DNA of 64,000 bases from Shumkonia mesophila (GTDB taxonomy: Bacteria > Pseudomonadota > Alphaproteobacteria > Rhodospirillales > Shumkoniaceae): contig NZ_JAOTID010000009.1 in assembly GCF_026163695.1 (NCBI RefSeq), positions 124,001-188,000 of the forward strand. The letters run 5' to 3'. Under the pieces are notes generated by a model. It saw nothing but the letters and a program-made list of their open reading frames with translations. It did no database searches and was not told where the DNA came from. The position numbers and the translations under genes were made by a program. This document shows positions 45,679 through 54,245 of this stretch, piece after piece (positions within the stretch are counted from its first letter, which is position 1; the number at the start of each line of letters is the position of its first letter).

Positions 45679-46415
45679 CCAAGGTTCGAGAAAGCGGGAA
45701 ACGTCTCCAGCAGCCAGTAGGCGATGGCGGTCATCTGGCCGGTCATGAAGAGCACGCCGGTCACCGCCAGGATGGCGCCCATCGCCATTTCGACTTTGTG
45801 CATGTGTTCGCGAAACCGCACCGACCAGCCGATGAACCGGCCGGCGAAGGCCGCGGCGACGAGGAACGGCACGCCGATCCCCAACGCGTAAGCGGCCAGA
45901 AGGACGGCGCCGCGGGCGGCCGTATCGTGGGTTCCGGCGACAAACAGGATCGCCGCCAGCACCGGGCCGACGCAAGGCGTCCAGCCGAAAGCGAAGGCCA
46001 GCCCCATGACATAGGCGCCCAGCATCCCCGCCGGCCGCCCGGCCACCTGGAGGCGGGCCTCCCGATAGAGCAGCCCGATCCGGAGGACGCCCAGGAAGTG
46101 CAGGCCCATCAGCAGGATGATCACACCCGCCACCACCGCCAGCGTGTCGAAATAGCGGGCAATGGATTGGCCGATCAGGCTGGCCGTCGCCCCCAGCGCC
46201 ACGAACACCGTGGTGAACCCGAGGACGAAACAGGCGGCCGACAGAAGAACCCGGCGCGAGGCGCCCGACGCCCGGCTGTCGGCCTTAAGCTCGTCGAAGC
46301 TGATGCCGGCGAGATAGGCAAGGTACGGCGGCACGATGGGAAGCACGCAAGGCGACACGAAGGACAACACCCCCGCAAGCAGCGCACCGCTCAGACTGGC
46401 ATCCAGCATTTCCAT
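45675..46415 (-). CDS. soxV: CcdA-family thiol-reducing membrane protein SoxV
   Basis: This 246-residue inner-membrane protein of the CcdA/DsbD-beta family has the paired redox cysteines in FVSPCVLPIVPPYLAYLAG and GWTPCVGPVLAAIL. It carries electrons from cytoplasmic thioredoxin to SoxW. The ATG at 46415 has an AGGAAGG site. It is the first gene of the sox operon, divergent from soxS. Confidence 0.93.
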   Translation of the reverse strand: MEMLDASLSGALLAGVLSFVSPCVLPIVPPYLAYLAGISFDELKADSRASGASRRVLLSAACFVLGFTTVFVALGATASLIGQSIARYFDTLAVVAGVIILLMGLHFLGVLRIGLLYREARLQVAGRPAGMLGAYVMGLAFAFGWTPCVGPVLAAILFVAGTHDTAARGAVLLAAYALGIGVPFLVAAAFAGRFIGWSVRFREHMHKVEMAMGAILAVTGVLFMTGQMTAIAYWLLETFPAFSNLG

Positions 46416-46468
46416 CGGCCTTCCTGCGAAAAACCCGCCCATCGGCGGGATCGTATCGGTTATTCGTT

Positions 46469-46497
46469 ATTAGACGCATTGGAATATATGCGGTAAA
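46469..46497 (-). promoter_or_regulatory. soxV promoter with overlapping operator
   Basis: On the minus strand, TTTACC (46492-46497) and TCTAAT (46469-46474) are 17 nt apart. The spacer is filled by the inverted repeat CGCAT-N8-ATGCG (46475-46492). A repressor bound there would block RNA polymerase, as expected for the ArsR-type SoxR encoded just beyond soxS. In Paracoccus SoxR binds the soxS-soxV region. Confidence 0.5.
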
Positions 46498-46503
46498 CAC
46501 TAT

Positions 46504-46944
46504 ATGTTTTCAATGAAGATGGGGATTGACGCCTCGATGACGCAGATCCGCAGAGGCGGCGGCGCGCTGGCCGCCCTGGCGTTGGCCTGTCTCGGCGGGA
46601 CGTCGCCGGGCCAGGCCGCCGAGCTTGTGATGCTGGAGCGGCCGGGGTGCCCGTGGTGCGAGCGATGGGATCGCGAGATCGGTCCCGCCTATGGGAAGAC
46701 GGAAGCGGGTCGCACGGCGCCGTTGCGGCGCGTCGACATCACCCAGCCGTGGCCCAGGGACCTGGAACAGATCCGGATCGAGCGTTTCACGCCGACGTTC
46801 ATCGTCATCGAGGACGGCAGGGAGATCGGCCGTCTGCGGGGTTACCCCGGAGATGCGTTCTTCTGGCCGTTGATCGAGGAGATTCTGGCCCAGCTGCCGA
46901 CAGGAGCGCCCGCGGACGGGCGCAATCCCGGCCATGGCTATTAG
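46504..46944 (+). CDS. soxS: Periplasmic thioredoxin-like SoxS
   Basis: This 146-residue thioredoxin-fold protein has a signal peptide and a CxxC in RPGCPWCERW. In Paracoccus SoxS is needed for full sox expression and for reducing the Sox system. It is divergent from soxV and its 3' end overlaps soxR by 11 nt. Starts at 46504, 46513 or 46537 are all in frame; no strong RBS decides between them. Confidence 0.85.
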   Translation: MFSMKMGIDASMTQIRRGGGALAALALACLGGTSPGQAAELVMLERPGCPWCERWDREIGPAYGKTEAGRTAPLRRVDITQPWPRDLEQIRIERFTPTFIVIEDGREIGRLRGYPGDAFFWPLIEEILAQLPTGAPADGRNPGHGY

Positions 46945-47287
46945 GCTCAAGGAAGGCCAGGAACCGATCGATCTCGACACGCTCGTCGAGCACGCGCGCA
47001 AGACCAGCGAGTTGCTGAAAGCGCTGTCGCACGAAAGCCGCCTGCTCATCCTGTGCCTGCTGAGCGATGGCGAAAAATCGGTTTCGGAACTGGAAGAGCT
47101 GATGTCGATGCCGCAGGCCGCCGTCTCGCAGCAGCTGGCGCGGCTGCGGTTCGACCGCCTGGTCCGAACCCGGCGCGAGGGGCGGACGATCTATTACTCG
47201 ATCGCCGACGACGATGTCGTCTCGCTGATCGAGATGCTTCAGGAATTTTTCTGCAAGCCGTTGCGCAAGAACAACGGCGGCGGTTGA
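46934..47287 (+). CDS. soxR: ArsR-family transcriptional regulator SoxR
   Basis: This 117-residue winged-helix protein shows LKALSHESRLLILCLLSDGEKSVSELEELMSMPQAAVSQQLARLR and VRTRREGRTIYYSI. It carries cysteines, in LILCLLS and EFFCKPL, that could sense persulfides. It should repress the sox genes without reduced sulfur. It is translationally coupled to soxS. Confidence 0.92.
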   Translation: MAIRLKEGQEPIDLDTLVEHARKTSELLKALSHESRLLILCLLSDGEKSVSELEELMSMPQAAVSQQLARLRFDRLVRTRREGRTIYYSIADDDVVSLIEMLQEFFCKPLRKNNGGG

Positions 47288-47355
47288 CGGGCGCGAGGCA
47301 CCGCCCCGTCGGGTGACAGGGACGATGGGCATGTCGGGAACAAGGAGAAAGGCTC

Positions 47356-48450
47356 ATGGCTGATGCGGCTTGGTTTCTGCCGGTCGCAGGCGTGGCCGCC
47401 GGAATCGTCATCGGCGCCGTCGCGCGCAACGTCCATTTCTGCACGCTGTCGGCCCTCGAGCGGCACTGGTACGCCAACGACAGCAGCGGGCTTAGAACCT
47501 GGGTCCTGTTCGCGGCGGTGGCGATCGCCCTGACCCAGGCGATGAGCCTTGCCGGCGCGATCGACGTCGGGCCCTCCTTCTATCTCACGCCCGAGTTCAG
47601 TTGGGCTGGCGCCATTCTCGGCGGAATCGCCTTCGGCTTCGGCATGGCGCTGGTCGGCACCTGCGGGTTCGGCGCGCTGGTCCGCCTGGGCGGGGGCAGC
47701 CTGCGCTCGCTGGTCGCGCTGATCATCCTGGGGTTGGCGGCGCTGGCCACCCAGCGCGGCCTGCTGGCGCTCGCCCGCACGCGGATCGCCGACGAAACGG
47801 CCATCGACCTCGGCTTCGCCGGAAACCAGTCCCTCGGCGGCCTGATTTCCGCGCTCGCCGGCTTCGATGCCCGGGCCGTGACCGCGCTTGCCGTCGTCGC
47901 CGTCCTACTGGCGTGGGTCTTCAGCGACCGGCGCTACCGCACAAATTATCGCAGCATCGGGGCGGCCGTGACGATGGGCGGCGTTATCGCCGGCGGATGG
48001 CTGGCGACCTCGTGGGCGTCCGGCCATTCGCTCTATCCCGTGCAGTTGGAGGCCGGGTCCTTCGTCGTGCCGGTCGGTGACGTGCTGTTTCACCTGGCCA
48101 CCTTCACCGGCGCGTTGCCGGATTACGGCGTCGGCCTGGTGATCGGCGTTCCCCTCGGCGCCGCGGCGGTCGCCTTCCGGCGCCACGACGTCCGCTGGGA
48201 GGCCTGCGACGACGCCCGCGAACTCGGGCGCCACATCGGCGGCGCCGCCCTGATGGGGATCGGCGGCGTGTTGGCCATGGGTTGCACCGTCGGCCAGGGG
48301 GTTACGGCGGCCTCCGTGCTCGCGATATCGGCACCGCTGGTCATGATCTCGATCGGGGTGGGGGCCCGCCTGGGTCTCGCCTATCTCGTCGAGGGATCGG
48401 CGTGGGCGGCATTCCGCTTGCCCGCCCAAGAGCCCGCCAAACAGGGTTAA
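47356..48450 (+). CDS. soxT: YeeE/YedE-family sulfur-compound transporter (SoxT type)
   Basis: This 364-residue multi-pass membrane protein resembles the thiosulfate transporter TsuA/YeeE. The conserved channel cysteines are in NVHFCTLSALERHW, GTCGFGALVRLGGGSLRSL and MGCTVGQGVTA. It probably moves thiosulfate or another sulfur species across the membrane and may supply the SoxR signal. An AAGGAG site precedes the ATG. It sits directly after soxR. Confidence 0.85.
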   Translation: MADAAWFLPVAGVAAGIVIGAVARNVHFCTLSALERHWYANDSSGLRTWVLFAAVAIALTQAMSLAGAIDVGPSFYLTPEFSWAGAILGGIAFGFGMALVGTCGFGALVRLGGGSLRSLVALIILGLAALATQRGLLALARTRIADETAIDLGFAGNQSLGGLISALAGFDARAVTALAVVAVLLAWVFSDRRYRTNYRSIGAAVTMGGVIAGGWLATSWASGHSLYPVQLEAGSFVVPVGDVLFHLATFTGALPDYGVGLVIGVPLGAAAVAFRRHDVRWEACDDARELGRHIGGAALMGIGGVLAMGCTVGQGVTAASVLAISAPLVMISIGVGARLGLAYLVEGSAWAAFRLPAQEPAKQG

Positions 48451-48483
48451 TCAAGGATCTGCCGCGTCAAAAGGAGGGGTGAA

Positions 48484-48990
48484 ATGCGCAACGGGAGAAT
48501 GGGTGTGGCGGCGGTCGGCTTTTTCGCCGTCCTGGGCACGGCCGCATGGGCCGAGGACGGGCCGTTGGTATCGGTGAACCTGATGAAACCCGAGATGGCC
48601 GTCAAACTGGCGCAAGCGGCATTGGACGGATGCCGGGCCGAAGGAGCCCAGGTCACGGTTGCCGTGGTGGACCGCTTCGGCGTCCTGCAGGCCCTGATCC
48701 GCGACCGCTTCGCCGGGCCGCATACGCCGGATGCCGCCCGCCGGAAGGCCTATACCGCCGCCAGCTTCCGCAGCGACACCCTGACCCTTTCCGAAGCGGC
48801 GAGAGCGGGAGGCGAGGCGTACGGCGCGAACTTCATCGCGGAAGCCTTGATGCTGGGCGGCGGCGTGCCGGTCGAGGCCGGCGGGGCGATGCTGGGAGCC
48901 GTCGGTGTTTCCGGGGCGCCGTCGGGGGCGATGGACGATCGCTGTGCCCGCATGGGAATCGACGCCATCGCGATGGACCTGGAACTTTAG
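48484..48990 (+). CDS. GlcG/HbpS-family haem-binding-type protein, secreted
   Basis: This 168-residue protein has a signal peptide (about 23 residues) and a GlcG/HbpS/PduO-C-like domain (AQAALDGCRAEGAQVTVAVVDRFGVLQALIRD, ending IGVSG-type GAVGVSGAPSGAMDDRCA). HbpS relatives bind haem or corrinoids and sense redox state. It ends the soxS-soxR-soxT run, so a role in sulfur metabolism or haem delivery to Sox cytochromes is possible but untested. A good AGGAGG site precedes the ATG. Confidence 0.8.
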   Translation: MRNGRMGVAAVGFFAVLGTAAWAEDGPLVSVNLMKPEMAVKLAQAALDGCRAEGAQVTVAVVDRFGVLQALIRDRFAGPHTPDAARRKAYTAASFRSDTLTLSEAARAGGEAYGANFIAEALMLGGGVPVEAGGAMLGAVGVSGAPSGAMDDRCARMGIDAIAMDLEL

Positions 48991-49350
48991 CGCCCCGGCG
49001 CGACGCAAAAAGCCCCCCGGTCCTAGGGCTCGGGTTCGATGCGCGCCGCAGTACGCGCCCGGAAATCGGGATTCCCCCGAAGCAGAAGGCATCGTCCCCG
49101 TCGTGCCACGATCGGGGCCAGCCGCCCCTTCAACGCGCAATCGCCGGCGGCGGCCCATTGAGCGACTTCCCAACCATTACGAGACACCGCCAAAGACCAT
49201 CGGAACGCGCCCATCCCGCTGTGGTGGCCGCCGTTTGCCGATTGCCACTTGGAATTGCGTCGGCCTTGGCTTTTCATGGCGACAGCCGACATGATGGTGG
49301 GCGGAATCCTGGCGTCCCGCTTTTGCCGCAGGCTCAAGGGAACAGGCGAA
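48991..49350. other. Intergenic region before the LysR gene
   Basis: The 360 nt begin with a small GCGCC-CC-GGCGC hairpin. A repeat AGCCC...GGGCT (49011-49030) flanked by a run of A follows; it would be a terminator for minus-strand transcripts, although no minus-strand gene reads into it. The rest has no convincing gene or promoter. Confidence 0.4.
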
Positions 49351-50286
49351 ATGGAGTTCAAGGCCCTCGAAACGTTCATATGGATCTCGCGGTTGGGCAG
49401 CTTCCGGGCGGCGGCGGACCGCCTGAACACCACCCAGCCGTCGGTGTCGTCGCGCGTCGCCGCCCTTGAGCGCGAACTCGGCACCCGGCTTTTCGACCGC
49501 AGTGGCCGCCGGGCCACGCTCACGCGGAAAGGCCGCGATCTTCTGAAATACGCCGAACGGCTGATCGCGCTTCGCACCGAAACGCTGACGGCGGTGGCCA
49601 ATCTGTCGTCCATTCAGGGGACCATCGCGTTGGGCGTCGTCGAAACCATCGCCCATACATGGCTGCCCCGGCTGATCGAGCGCGTCGCCCAAACCTATCC
49701 GGCCATCTCGCTCGAGCTCAACGTCGACATCTCGGTCAACCTGAGGGAACGGCTGGTGGCGCGCGAGCTCGACGCCGCCTTTCTCATGGGCCCGATCAGC
49801 CGGCCCGAGATCGTCAACCTGCCGCTGTCCAGCTATCCCCTGGTCTGGCTGGCCAGCCCGCGGCGCGGACTGGCCGGCAAGACCCTGACGCTGGAAGACC
49901 TGGGCCGGGTGCCGATCATCACGTTTCCCCGCCATTCGCGCCCCTATATGGACCTCGAGGCGCTTTTCCACGGCACCAACGTCCGCCCCCGCATCCACAA
50001 CAGTTCGTCCTTGGCCACCATCGTTCGCATGGCGGCCGACGGAATCGGCGTGTGCGCTCTGCCCATCGACATCGTCCGGCTGGAATTGCAGCGCGGCGAG
50101 CTGTGCCTTCTGGAATCGGCGGTCCGGCTGCCCGACCTTTACTTCACGGCGTCGTTTCCCGGCGAATCCGATTCCTTCCTGGCCCATGCCATCTGCGACC
50201 TGGCGGTCACGGTGGCCAAGGAGTTCGACGCCGCACGCCAACTCATAGAAAAAAATTATCAAATTCCATCAAATCATGCGTTTTGA
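49351..50286 (+). CDS. LysR-family transcriptional regulator
   Basis: This 311-residue protein has an N-terminal helix-turn-helix (FKALETFIWISRLGSFRAAADRLNTTQPSVSSRVAALERELG) and a LysR effector domain. It precedes a hydro-lyase/TRAP/amidase operon in the same direction and probably activates it in response to the substrate. The ATG at 49351 matches the usual LysR start; the frame runs open further upstream. The 55 nt after it contain TTGACG (50283-50288) but a poor -10. Confidence 0.9.
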   Translation: MEFKALETFIWISRLGSFRAAADRLNTTQPSVSSRVAALERELGTRLFDRSGRRATLTRKGRDLLKYAERLIALRTETLTAVANLSSIQGTIALGVVETIAHTWLPRLIERVAQTYPAISLELNVDISVNLRERLVARELDAAFLMGPISRPEIVNLPLSSYPLVWLASPRRGLAGKTLTLEDLGRVPIITFPRHSRPYMDLEALFHGTNVRPRIHNSSSLATIVRMAADGIGVCALPIDIVRLELQRGELCLLESAVRLPDLYFTASFPGESDSFLAHAICDLAVTVAKEFDAARQLIEKNYQIPSNHAF

Positions 50287-50341
50287 CGGAATGCGGTCGA
50301 CGTGCTCAATCTGTAGGCACGCAACAAACCATGAGTAAAAA

Positions 50342-51160
50342 ATGGCCCCCGCGTCCCGCCCCTTCCGCTCGTTCGCGCCCGGCGAGGTCCGCCGGCTGAT
50401 TCGCGCCAAGCAGATCGATGCTCCGACCGCCGGCATGGCCGACGGCTATGTCCAGGCCAACCTGGTCATCCTGCCGCAGGTGGACGCCGAGCTGTTCCTG
50501 GCCTATTGCGCGGCGAACCCCAAGCCGTGCCCGCTGCTGGGCGTCGGCGAGCCGGGCAAGGTCTCCCTCGACGTGCTGGCCAAGAATCTGGATATCCGCA
50601 CCGACGTTCCGGGCTATCGCATCTTTCGCGACGGCGTCGCCACCGAGCGGGTGAACGACATCACGCCCTACTGGCGGGACGATCTGGTGATCTTCGCGCT
50701 CGGCTGCTCGTTTTCCTTCGAACATGCCCTTGTGGATGCCGGCCTGCCGGTTCGCCACATCGAGCTTGGCCGCAACGTGCCGATGTTCCGCACGTCGATC
50801 CCAACCATTCCGTGCGGCCTCTTCCGGGGCCCGCTGGTCGTGAGCATGCGCCCCTACAGGCCGGCCGAAGCCATCGCCGCCATCCTCATGTCCGAACGCT
50901 ACCCGCTGGCCCACGGGGCGCCGGTTCACATGGGCTTTCCCGAGGCGATCGGGATTGTCGATCTCGGCAAGCCTGATTTCGGCGACCCTGTGCCGGTGGA
51001 AGCCGACGAAATTCCCGTGTTCTGGGCGTGCGGCGTGACGCCGCAGGCGGCGCTGGAGCAGGCCGCGCTGCCCTTCGCCATTACCCATGATCCCGGCCAT
51101 ATGCTGATAACCGACATCGCCAACGAGCGCATCGTCGGCGTCCAACGGTTAGGAGTGTGA
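50342..51160 (+). CDS. DUF1445 / D-glutamate cyclase-like putative hydro-lyase
   Basis: This 272-residue cytoplasmic protein of the DUF1445 family shows VRRLIRAKQIDAPTAGMADGYVQANL, FALGCSFSFEHAL, MFRTSIPTIPCGLFRGPLVVSMRP, and FWACGVTPQAALEQA. One mammalian relative is D-glutamate cyclase, which makes 5-oxo-D-proline; bacterial members are called putative hydro-lyases. Beside an amidase and a TRAP importer it may process a lactam or amide-bearing acid. No RBS is obvious before the ATG. Confidence 0.82.
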   Translation: MAPASRPFRSFAPGEVRRLIRAKQIDAPTAGMADGYVQANLVILPQVDAELFLAYCAANPKPCPLLGVGEPGKVSLDVLAKNLDIRTDVPGYRIFRDGVATERVNDITPYWRDDLVIFALGCSFSFEHALVDAGLPVRHIELGRNVPMFRTSIPTIPCGLFRGPLVVSMRPYRPAEAIAAILMSERYPLAHGAPVHMGFPEAIGIVDLGKPDFGDPVPVEADEIPVFWACGVTPQAALEQAALPFAITHDPGHMLITDIANERIVGVQRLGV

Positions 51161-51203
51161 GCGAGCGAAAACCCGTCGAAACCCTGGATTAGGAGCTTTT
51201 GAT

Positions 51204-52268
51204 ATGCGTGGGATGAAGTTTCTGACGGCCGCGGCCGTCGCCGTTTTGGTCGGCTCGGGCGCCGCCGGAGCCGCCGATCTCGACAGCACGAAGCTGACCT
51301 ACGTGGGAAGCTGGAGCGGCCTGGTGCTGTTCAAGCAGTTCGAGAAGCCGTTCTGGGGCGAAACCCTGCCCAAGGATTCGGGCGGCAAGATCACCGTCGA
51401 CGTCTCGACGTTCGACCAGATGGGCCTCAAGGGCGCCGAGGTGTTCCGTCTGCTCGACAAGGCCGTGTTCGATATCGGGGCGACGGTCGCCGACTATACG
51501 GTGCAGGACTCGCCGGAACTGGAAGGCCTCGACATCCCGATGATCGCGTCCGAGCCCAAGCAGGCCCACGCTGCGGCCATGGCCTACAAGCCGGTGGTCG
51601 ACGACATCATGGCCCAGCGTTTCCAGGCCAAGGTGCTGGCCATCGTGCCCTATCCGGCCCAGGTGCTGTTCTGCAACAAGCCAATCAAGGGCCTGGCCGA
51701 CATCAAGGGCCTGAAGGTTCGCGCCAGCGGCCGTTCGACCGCCGAATTCCTGACGGCGGCGGGGGCCGAGGGCATTACCATGGCGTTCAGCGAGGTTCCC
51801 GGTGCCCTGCAGCGCGGCGTCATCGACTGCGCCGTCACCGGAACGCTTTCCGGCTACAGCGCGGGATGGGGCGAGGTTTCCAAGGTTCTCTATCCGCTGC
51901 CGATCGGCGGATGGGACCACGTGGTGACGGCCATCTCGCTCAAGAAGTGGAACGCGCTTGGCAAGGACACCCAGAAGTTCCTGCTGGCCGAAGTGGCGGA
52001 AAAGCTTGAGAATCCGGTGTGGAAGGCGGCCGAGGAAGACTCCGTGCAGGGCATCGCCTGCCTGAGCGGCAAAGGCCAGGTGGCCTGCAAGCACGGCAAG
52101 CCGGGCACCATGACCGTGGTCGAGCCGACGGCCGAGGAAATGGCCCGGGCCCGCAAGCTGCTTCTCGAAAAGTCCCTTCCCGCGTGGGCGGCCCGCGTCG
52201 ACGATGTCTGGGTCAAGCGGTGGAACGAGACGATCGGCAAGACGGTCGATCTGATCGCCAAGAAATGA
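51204..52268 (+). CDS. TRAP transporter substrate-binding protein (DctP family)
   Basis: This 354-residue periplasmic protein has a signal peptide (VAVLVGSGAAGAADL). The DctP fold has the substrate arginine segment GLKVRASGRSTAEFLTAAGAEGITMAFSEVPGALQRGVIDCAVTG. It collects an organic acid for the DctQM channel. A GGAG site lies just upstream of the ATG. A strong stem-loop follows its stop codon. Confidence 0.92.
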   Translation: MRGMKFLTAAAVAVLVGSGAAGAADLDSTKLTYVGSWSGLVLFKQFEKPFWGETLPKDSGGKITVDVSTFDQMGLKGAEVFRLLDKAVFDIGATVADYTVQDSPELEGLDIPMIASEPKQAHAAAMAYKPVVDDIMAQRFQAKVLAIVPYPAQVLFCNKPIKGLADIKGLKVRASGRSTAEFLTAAGAEGITMAFSEVPGALQRGVIDCAVTGTLSGYSAGWGEVSKVLYPLPIGGWDHVVTAISLKKWNALGKDTQKFLLAEVAEKLENPVWKAAEEDSVQGIACLSGKGQVACKHGKPGTMTVVEPTAEEMARARKLLLEKSLPAWAARVDDVWVKRWNETIGKTVDLIAKK

Positions 52269-52280
52269 CCCCTCACCTCT

Positions 52281-52313
52281 GCGCGCGGCCGGAGGACATT
52301 CCCGGCCGCGCGC
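52281..52313 (+). promoter_or_regulatory. Perfect stem-loop between dctP and dctQ
   Basis: GCGCGCGGCCGG (52281-52292) pairs perfectly with CCGGCCGCGCGC (52302-52313) around a 9-nt loop. It is 12 nt after the dctP stop, and a C/T-rich stretch without a U-run follows. It is probably a stabiliser or partial terminator that favours the binding protein over the permeases. Confidence 0.6.
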
Positions 52314-52345
52314 CCTTCCCTCCCTTCCCCTAACGGAACCGCATC

Positions 52346-52921
52346 ATGGCCGCAGCGCTCGACATCCTCGTTGACCGGGTCGACCGGATCTCCCGGTGGC
52401 TGGCCTATCTCGGCGGCGTCATGCTGCTGGTCACCGTCGCCCTGGTCATCCTGGAAATCGTGCTCAGGCGCGTTTTCGCGATATCGCTCGCCCTGGGTTT
52501 CGAGATGTCGGGCTACGCGCTCGCCATTTCGTCCTCGTGGGCGTTCGCCTATGCGTTGTTCTGCCGGGCGCACATCCGCATCGACGCCGCCTATGTGCGG
52601 CTCGGCCAACGGATGCGCATCGGCCTCGACATCCTGGCGCTCACCCTGTTCGTCGCCTTCGCCATGGTCGTCTGCGAGGCGGCCGGCGGCGTGCTGTTCG
52701 AATCCGTCAGCCGGCATTCCCTGTCGAATACGCCGCTGCAGACGCCGCTCTGGATTCCCCAGGGCCTGTGGCTGGCCGGCCTCGTGTGGTTCGCCTTCGC
52801 CACCGCCCTGCTGCTGGTGCGGGTTCTTTTTGCCGCGGCATCCGGCGATGCCGAAACGGTGCAGCGGTTGGCCGGAAGCCAGACGCTGGACGAGCAGATC
52901 CAAGAAGAAGCGCCGGTCTAG
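52346..52921 (+). CDS. TRAP transporter small permease (DctQ family)
   Basis: This 191-residue inner-membrane protein has the four-helix DctQ layout (YLGGVMLLVTVALVILEIVLRRVF and SGYALAISSSWAFAYALFCRAHIRID). It supports the large DctM subunit encoded 13 nt downstream. The C-terminal tail is acidic and cytoplasmic. Confidence 0.9.
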   Translation: MAAALDILVDRVDRISRWLAYLGGVMLLVTVALVILEIVLRRVFAISLALGFEMSGYALAISSSWAFAYALFCRAHIRIDAAYVRLGQRMRIGLDILALTLFVAFAMVVCEAAGGVLFESVSRHSLSNTPLQTPLWIPQGLWLAGLVWFAFATALLLVRVLFAAASGDAETVQRLAGSQTLDEQIQEEAPV

Positions 52922-52934
52922 GGAGCCCGCCACG

Positions 52935-54218
52935 ATGATCGGCCTAGCGTTCGCAATCCTGCTCACCCTGATGGTGCTGTCGATTCCCGTGGCGGTCACG
53001 CTGCTGGCGCTCGGCCTCTTCATGGACCAGGCCTTTTCGGCGTTCCCGCTCTATCGCGCCCTCGGCGAGGTGATGTGGTCGGCCTCGGACAGCTTCCTCC
53101 TCATCGCCATTCCGCTGTTCATTCTGCTGGGCGAGATCCTGGTCCGCACCGGCATCGCCCGGCGCACGTATGGCGCCCTTGAGGCCTGGCTTTCCTGGCT
53201 GCCCGGCGGGCTTCTGCACGCCAACATCGGAACGGCGACGTTCTTTTCGGCGACGTCGGGGTCCAGCGTGGCGACCGCGGCGACGGTCGGAACCGTGGCC
53301 ATGCCGCAGGCCCGCGCGCTCGGCTATCACGAAGGCCTGTTCGCCGGCTCCATCGCGGCGGGCGGCACGCTGGGCATCATGATCCCGCCCTCGATCAACC
53401 TGATCGTCTACGGCTTTTTGACCGAGACCTCGATCCCCCGCCTGTTCATCGCCGGCATCGTCCCCGGCATCGCCCTGGCGCTCTCCTTCATCGCCGGGAC
53501 GGCGCTGATCTGTTCCATCAAGCCGCAATGGGGCGGCCCCCGCCGGCGGCACACCTGGGGGAAACGGCTGCGCGGCCTCGTTGACCTGCTGCCGGTCTTC
53601 GTCCTTTTTTCCGTCATCATCGGCTCGATCTATACCGGCTGGGCGACGCCGACCGAGGCCGCCGCCGTCGGCGTGCTGACCACGCTCGTCTTCGCGTTCA
53701 TCCTGGGCGAGCTCTCCATCGGCATGCTCAAGGACTCGCTGGCCAGCACCATGCGCACGTCGGCCATGATCATGCTGATCATCACGTCGGCCTATTTCCT
53801 GAACTTCGTGCTGTCGGCCGCCGGGGCGACCCGGGCGCTCAGCACATTCGTCGAAACCCTGGGAATGGCCCCGACGGCGACGATGCTGGTCATCATCGCC
53901 ATGTACGTGCTGCTGGGGTTCTTCATCGAAACCCTTTCGCTCATGGTCATCACCATCCCCATCGTCGAGCCGGTCGTCGTTGCCCTGGGCTACGATCCCA
54001 TCTGGTTCGGCATCATGCTGATTCTGCTGATCGAGATGGCGCTGATCACCCCGCCCGTCGGCCTCAACCTTTACGTGGTCCAGGGCGTGCGCGGCCGGGG
54101 GTCGCTGAACGAAGTGATGATCGGGGCCCTCCCCTATGCGGTGATCATGCTCCTGATGGCCGGCGTTCTGCTGATGGTACCCGAGATGGCCCTGTTTCTG
54201 CCGAATGCCATGAACTGA
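52935..54218 (+). CDS. TRAP transporter large permease (DctM family)
   Basis: This 427-residue multi-pass protein is the ion-coupled channel subunit. Landmarks are IPLFILLGEILVRTGIARR, SATSGSSVATAATVGTVAMPQ, GTLGIMIPPSINLIVYG and ALITPPVGLNLYVVQG. The ATG at 52935 follows a GGAG site and matches the usual start. Length and layout are normal. Confidence 0.93.
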   Translation: MIGLAFAILLTLMVLSIPVAVTLLALGLFMDQAFSAFPLYRALGEVMWSASDSFLLIAIPLFILLGEILVRTGIARRTYGALEAWLSWLPGGLLHANIGTATFFSATSGSSVATAATVGTVAMPQARALGYHEGLFAGSIAAGGTLGIMIPPSINLIVYGFLTETSIPRLFIAGIVPGIALALSFIAGTALICSIKPQWGGPRRRHTWGKRLRGLVDLLPVFVLFSVIIGSIYTGWATPTEAAAVGVLTTLVFAFILGELSIGMLKDSLASTMRTSAMIMLIITSAYFLNFVLSAAGATRALSTFVETLGMAPTATMLVIIAMYVLLGFFIETLSLMVITIPIVEPVVVALGYDPIWFGIMLILLIEMALITPPVGLNLYVVQGVRGRGSLNEVMIGALPYAVIMLLMAGVLLMVPEMALFLPNAMN

Positions 54219-54245
54219 ACGAATGATGTGATGCGGGGAGTCGCC

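Noticed and set aside
49007-49030. Terminator-like repeat reading on the minus strand
   Set aside because: No minus-strand gene leads into it, and the stem is only 5 bp; noted in the intergenic entry only.
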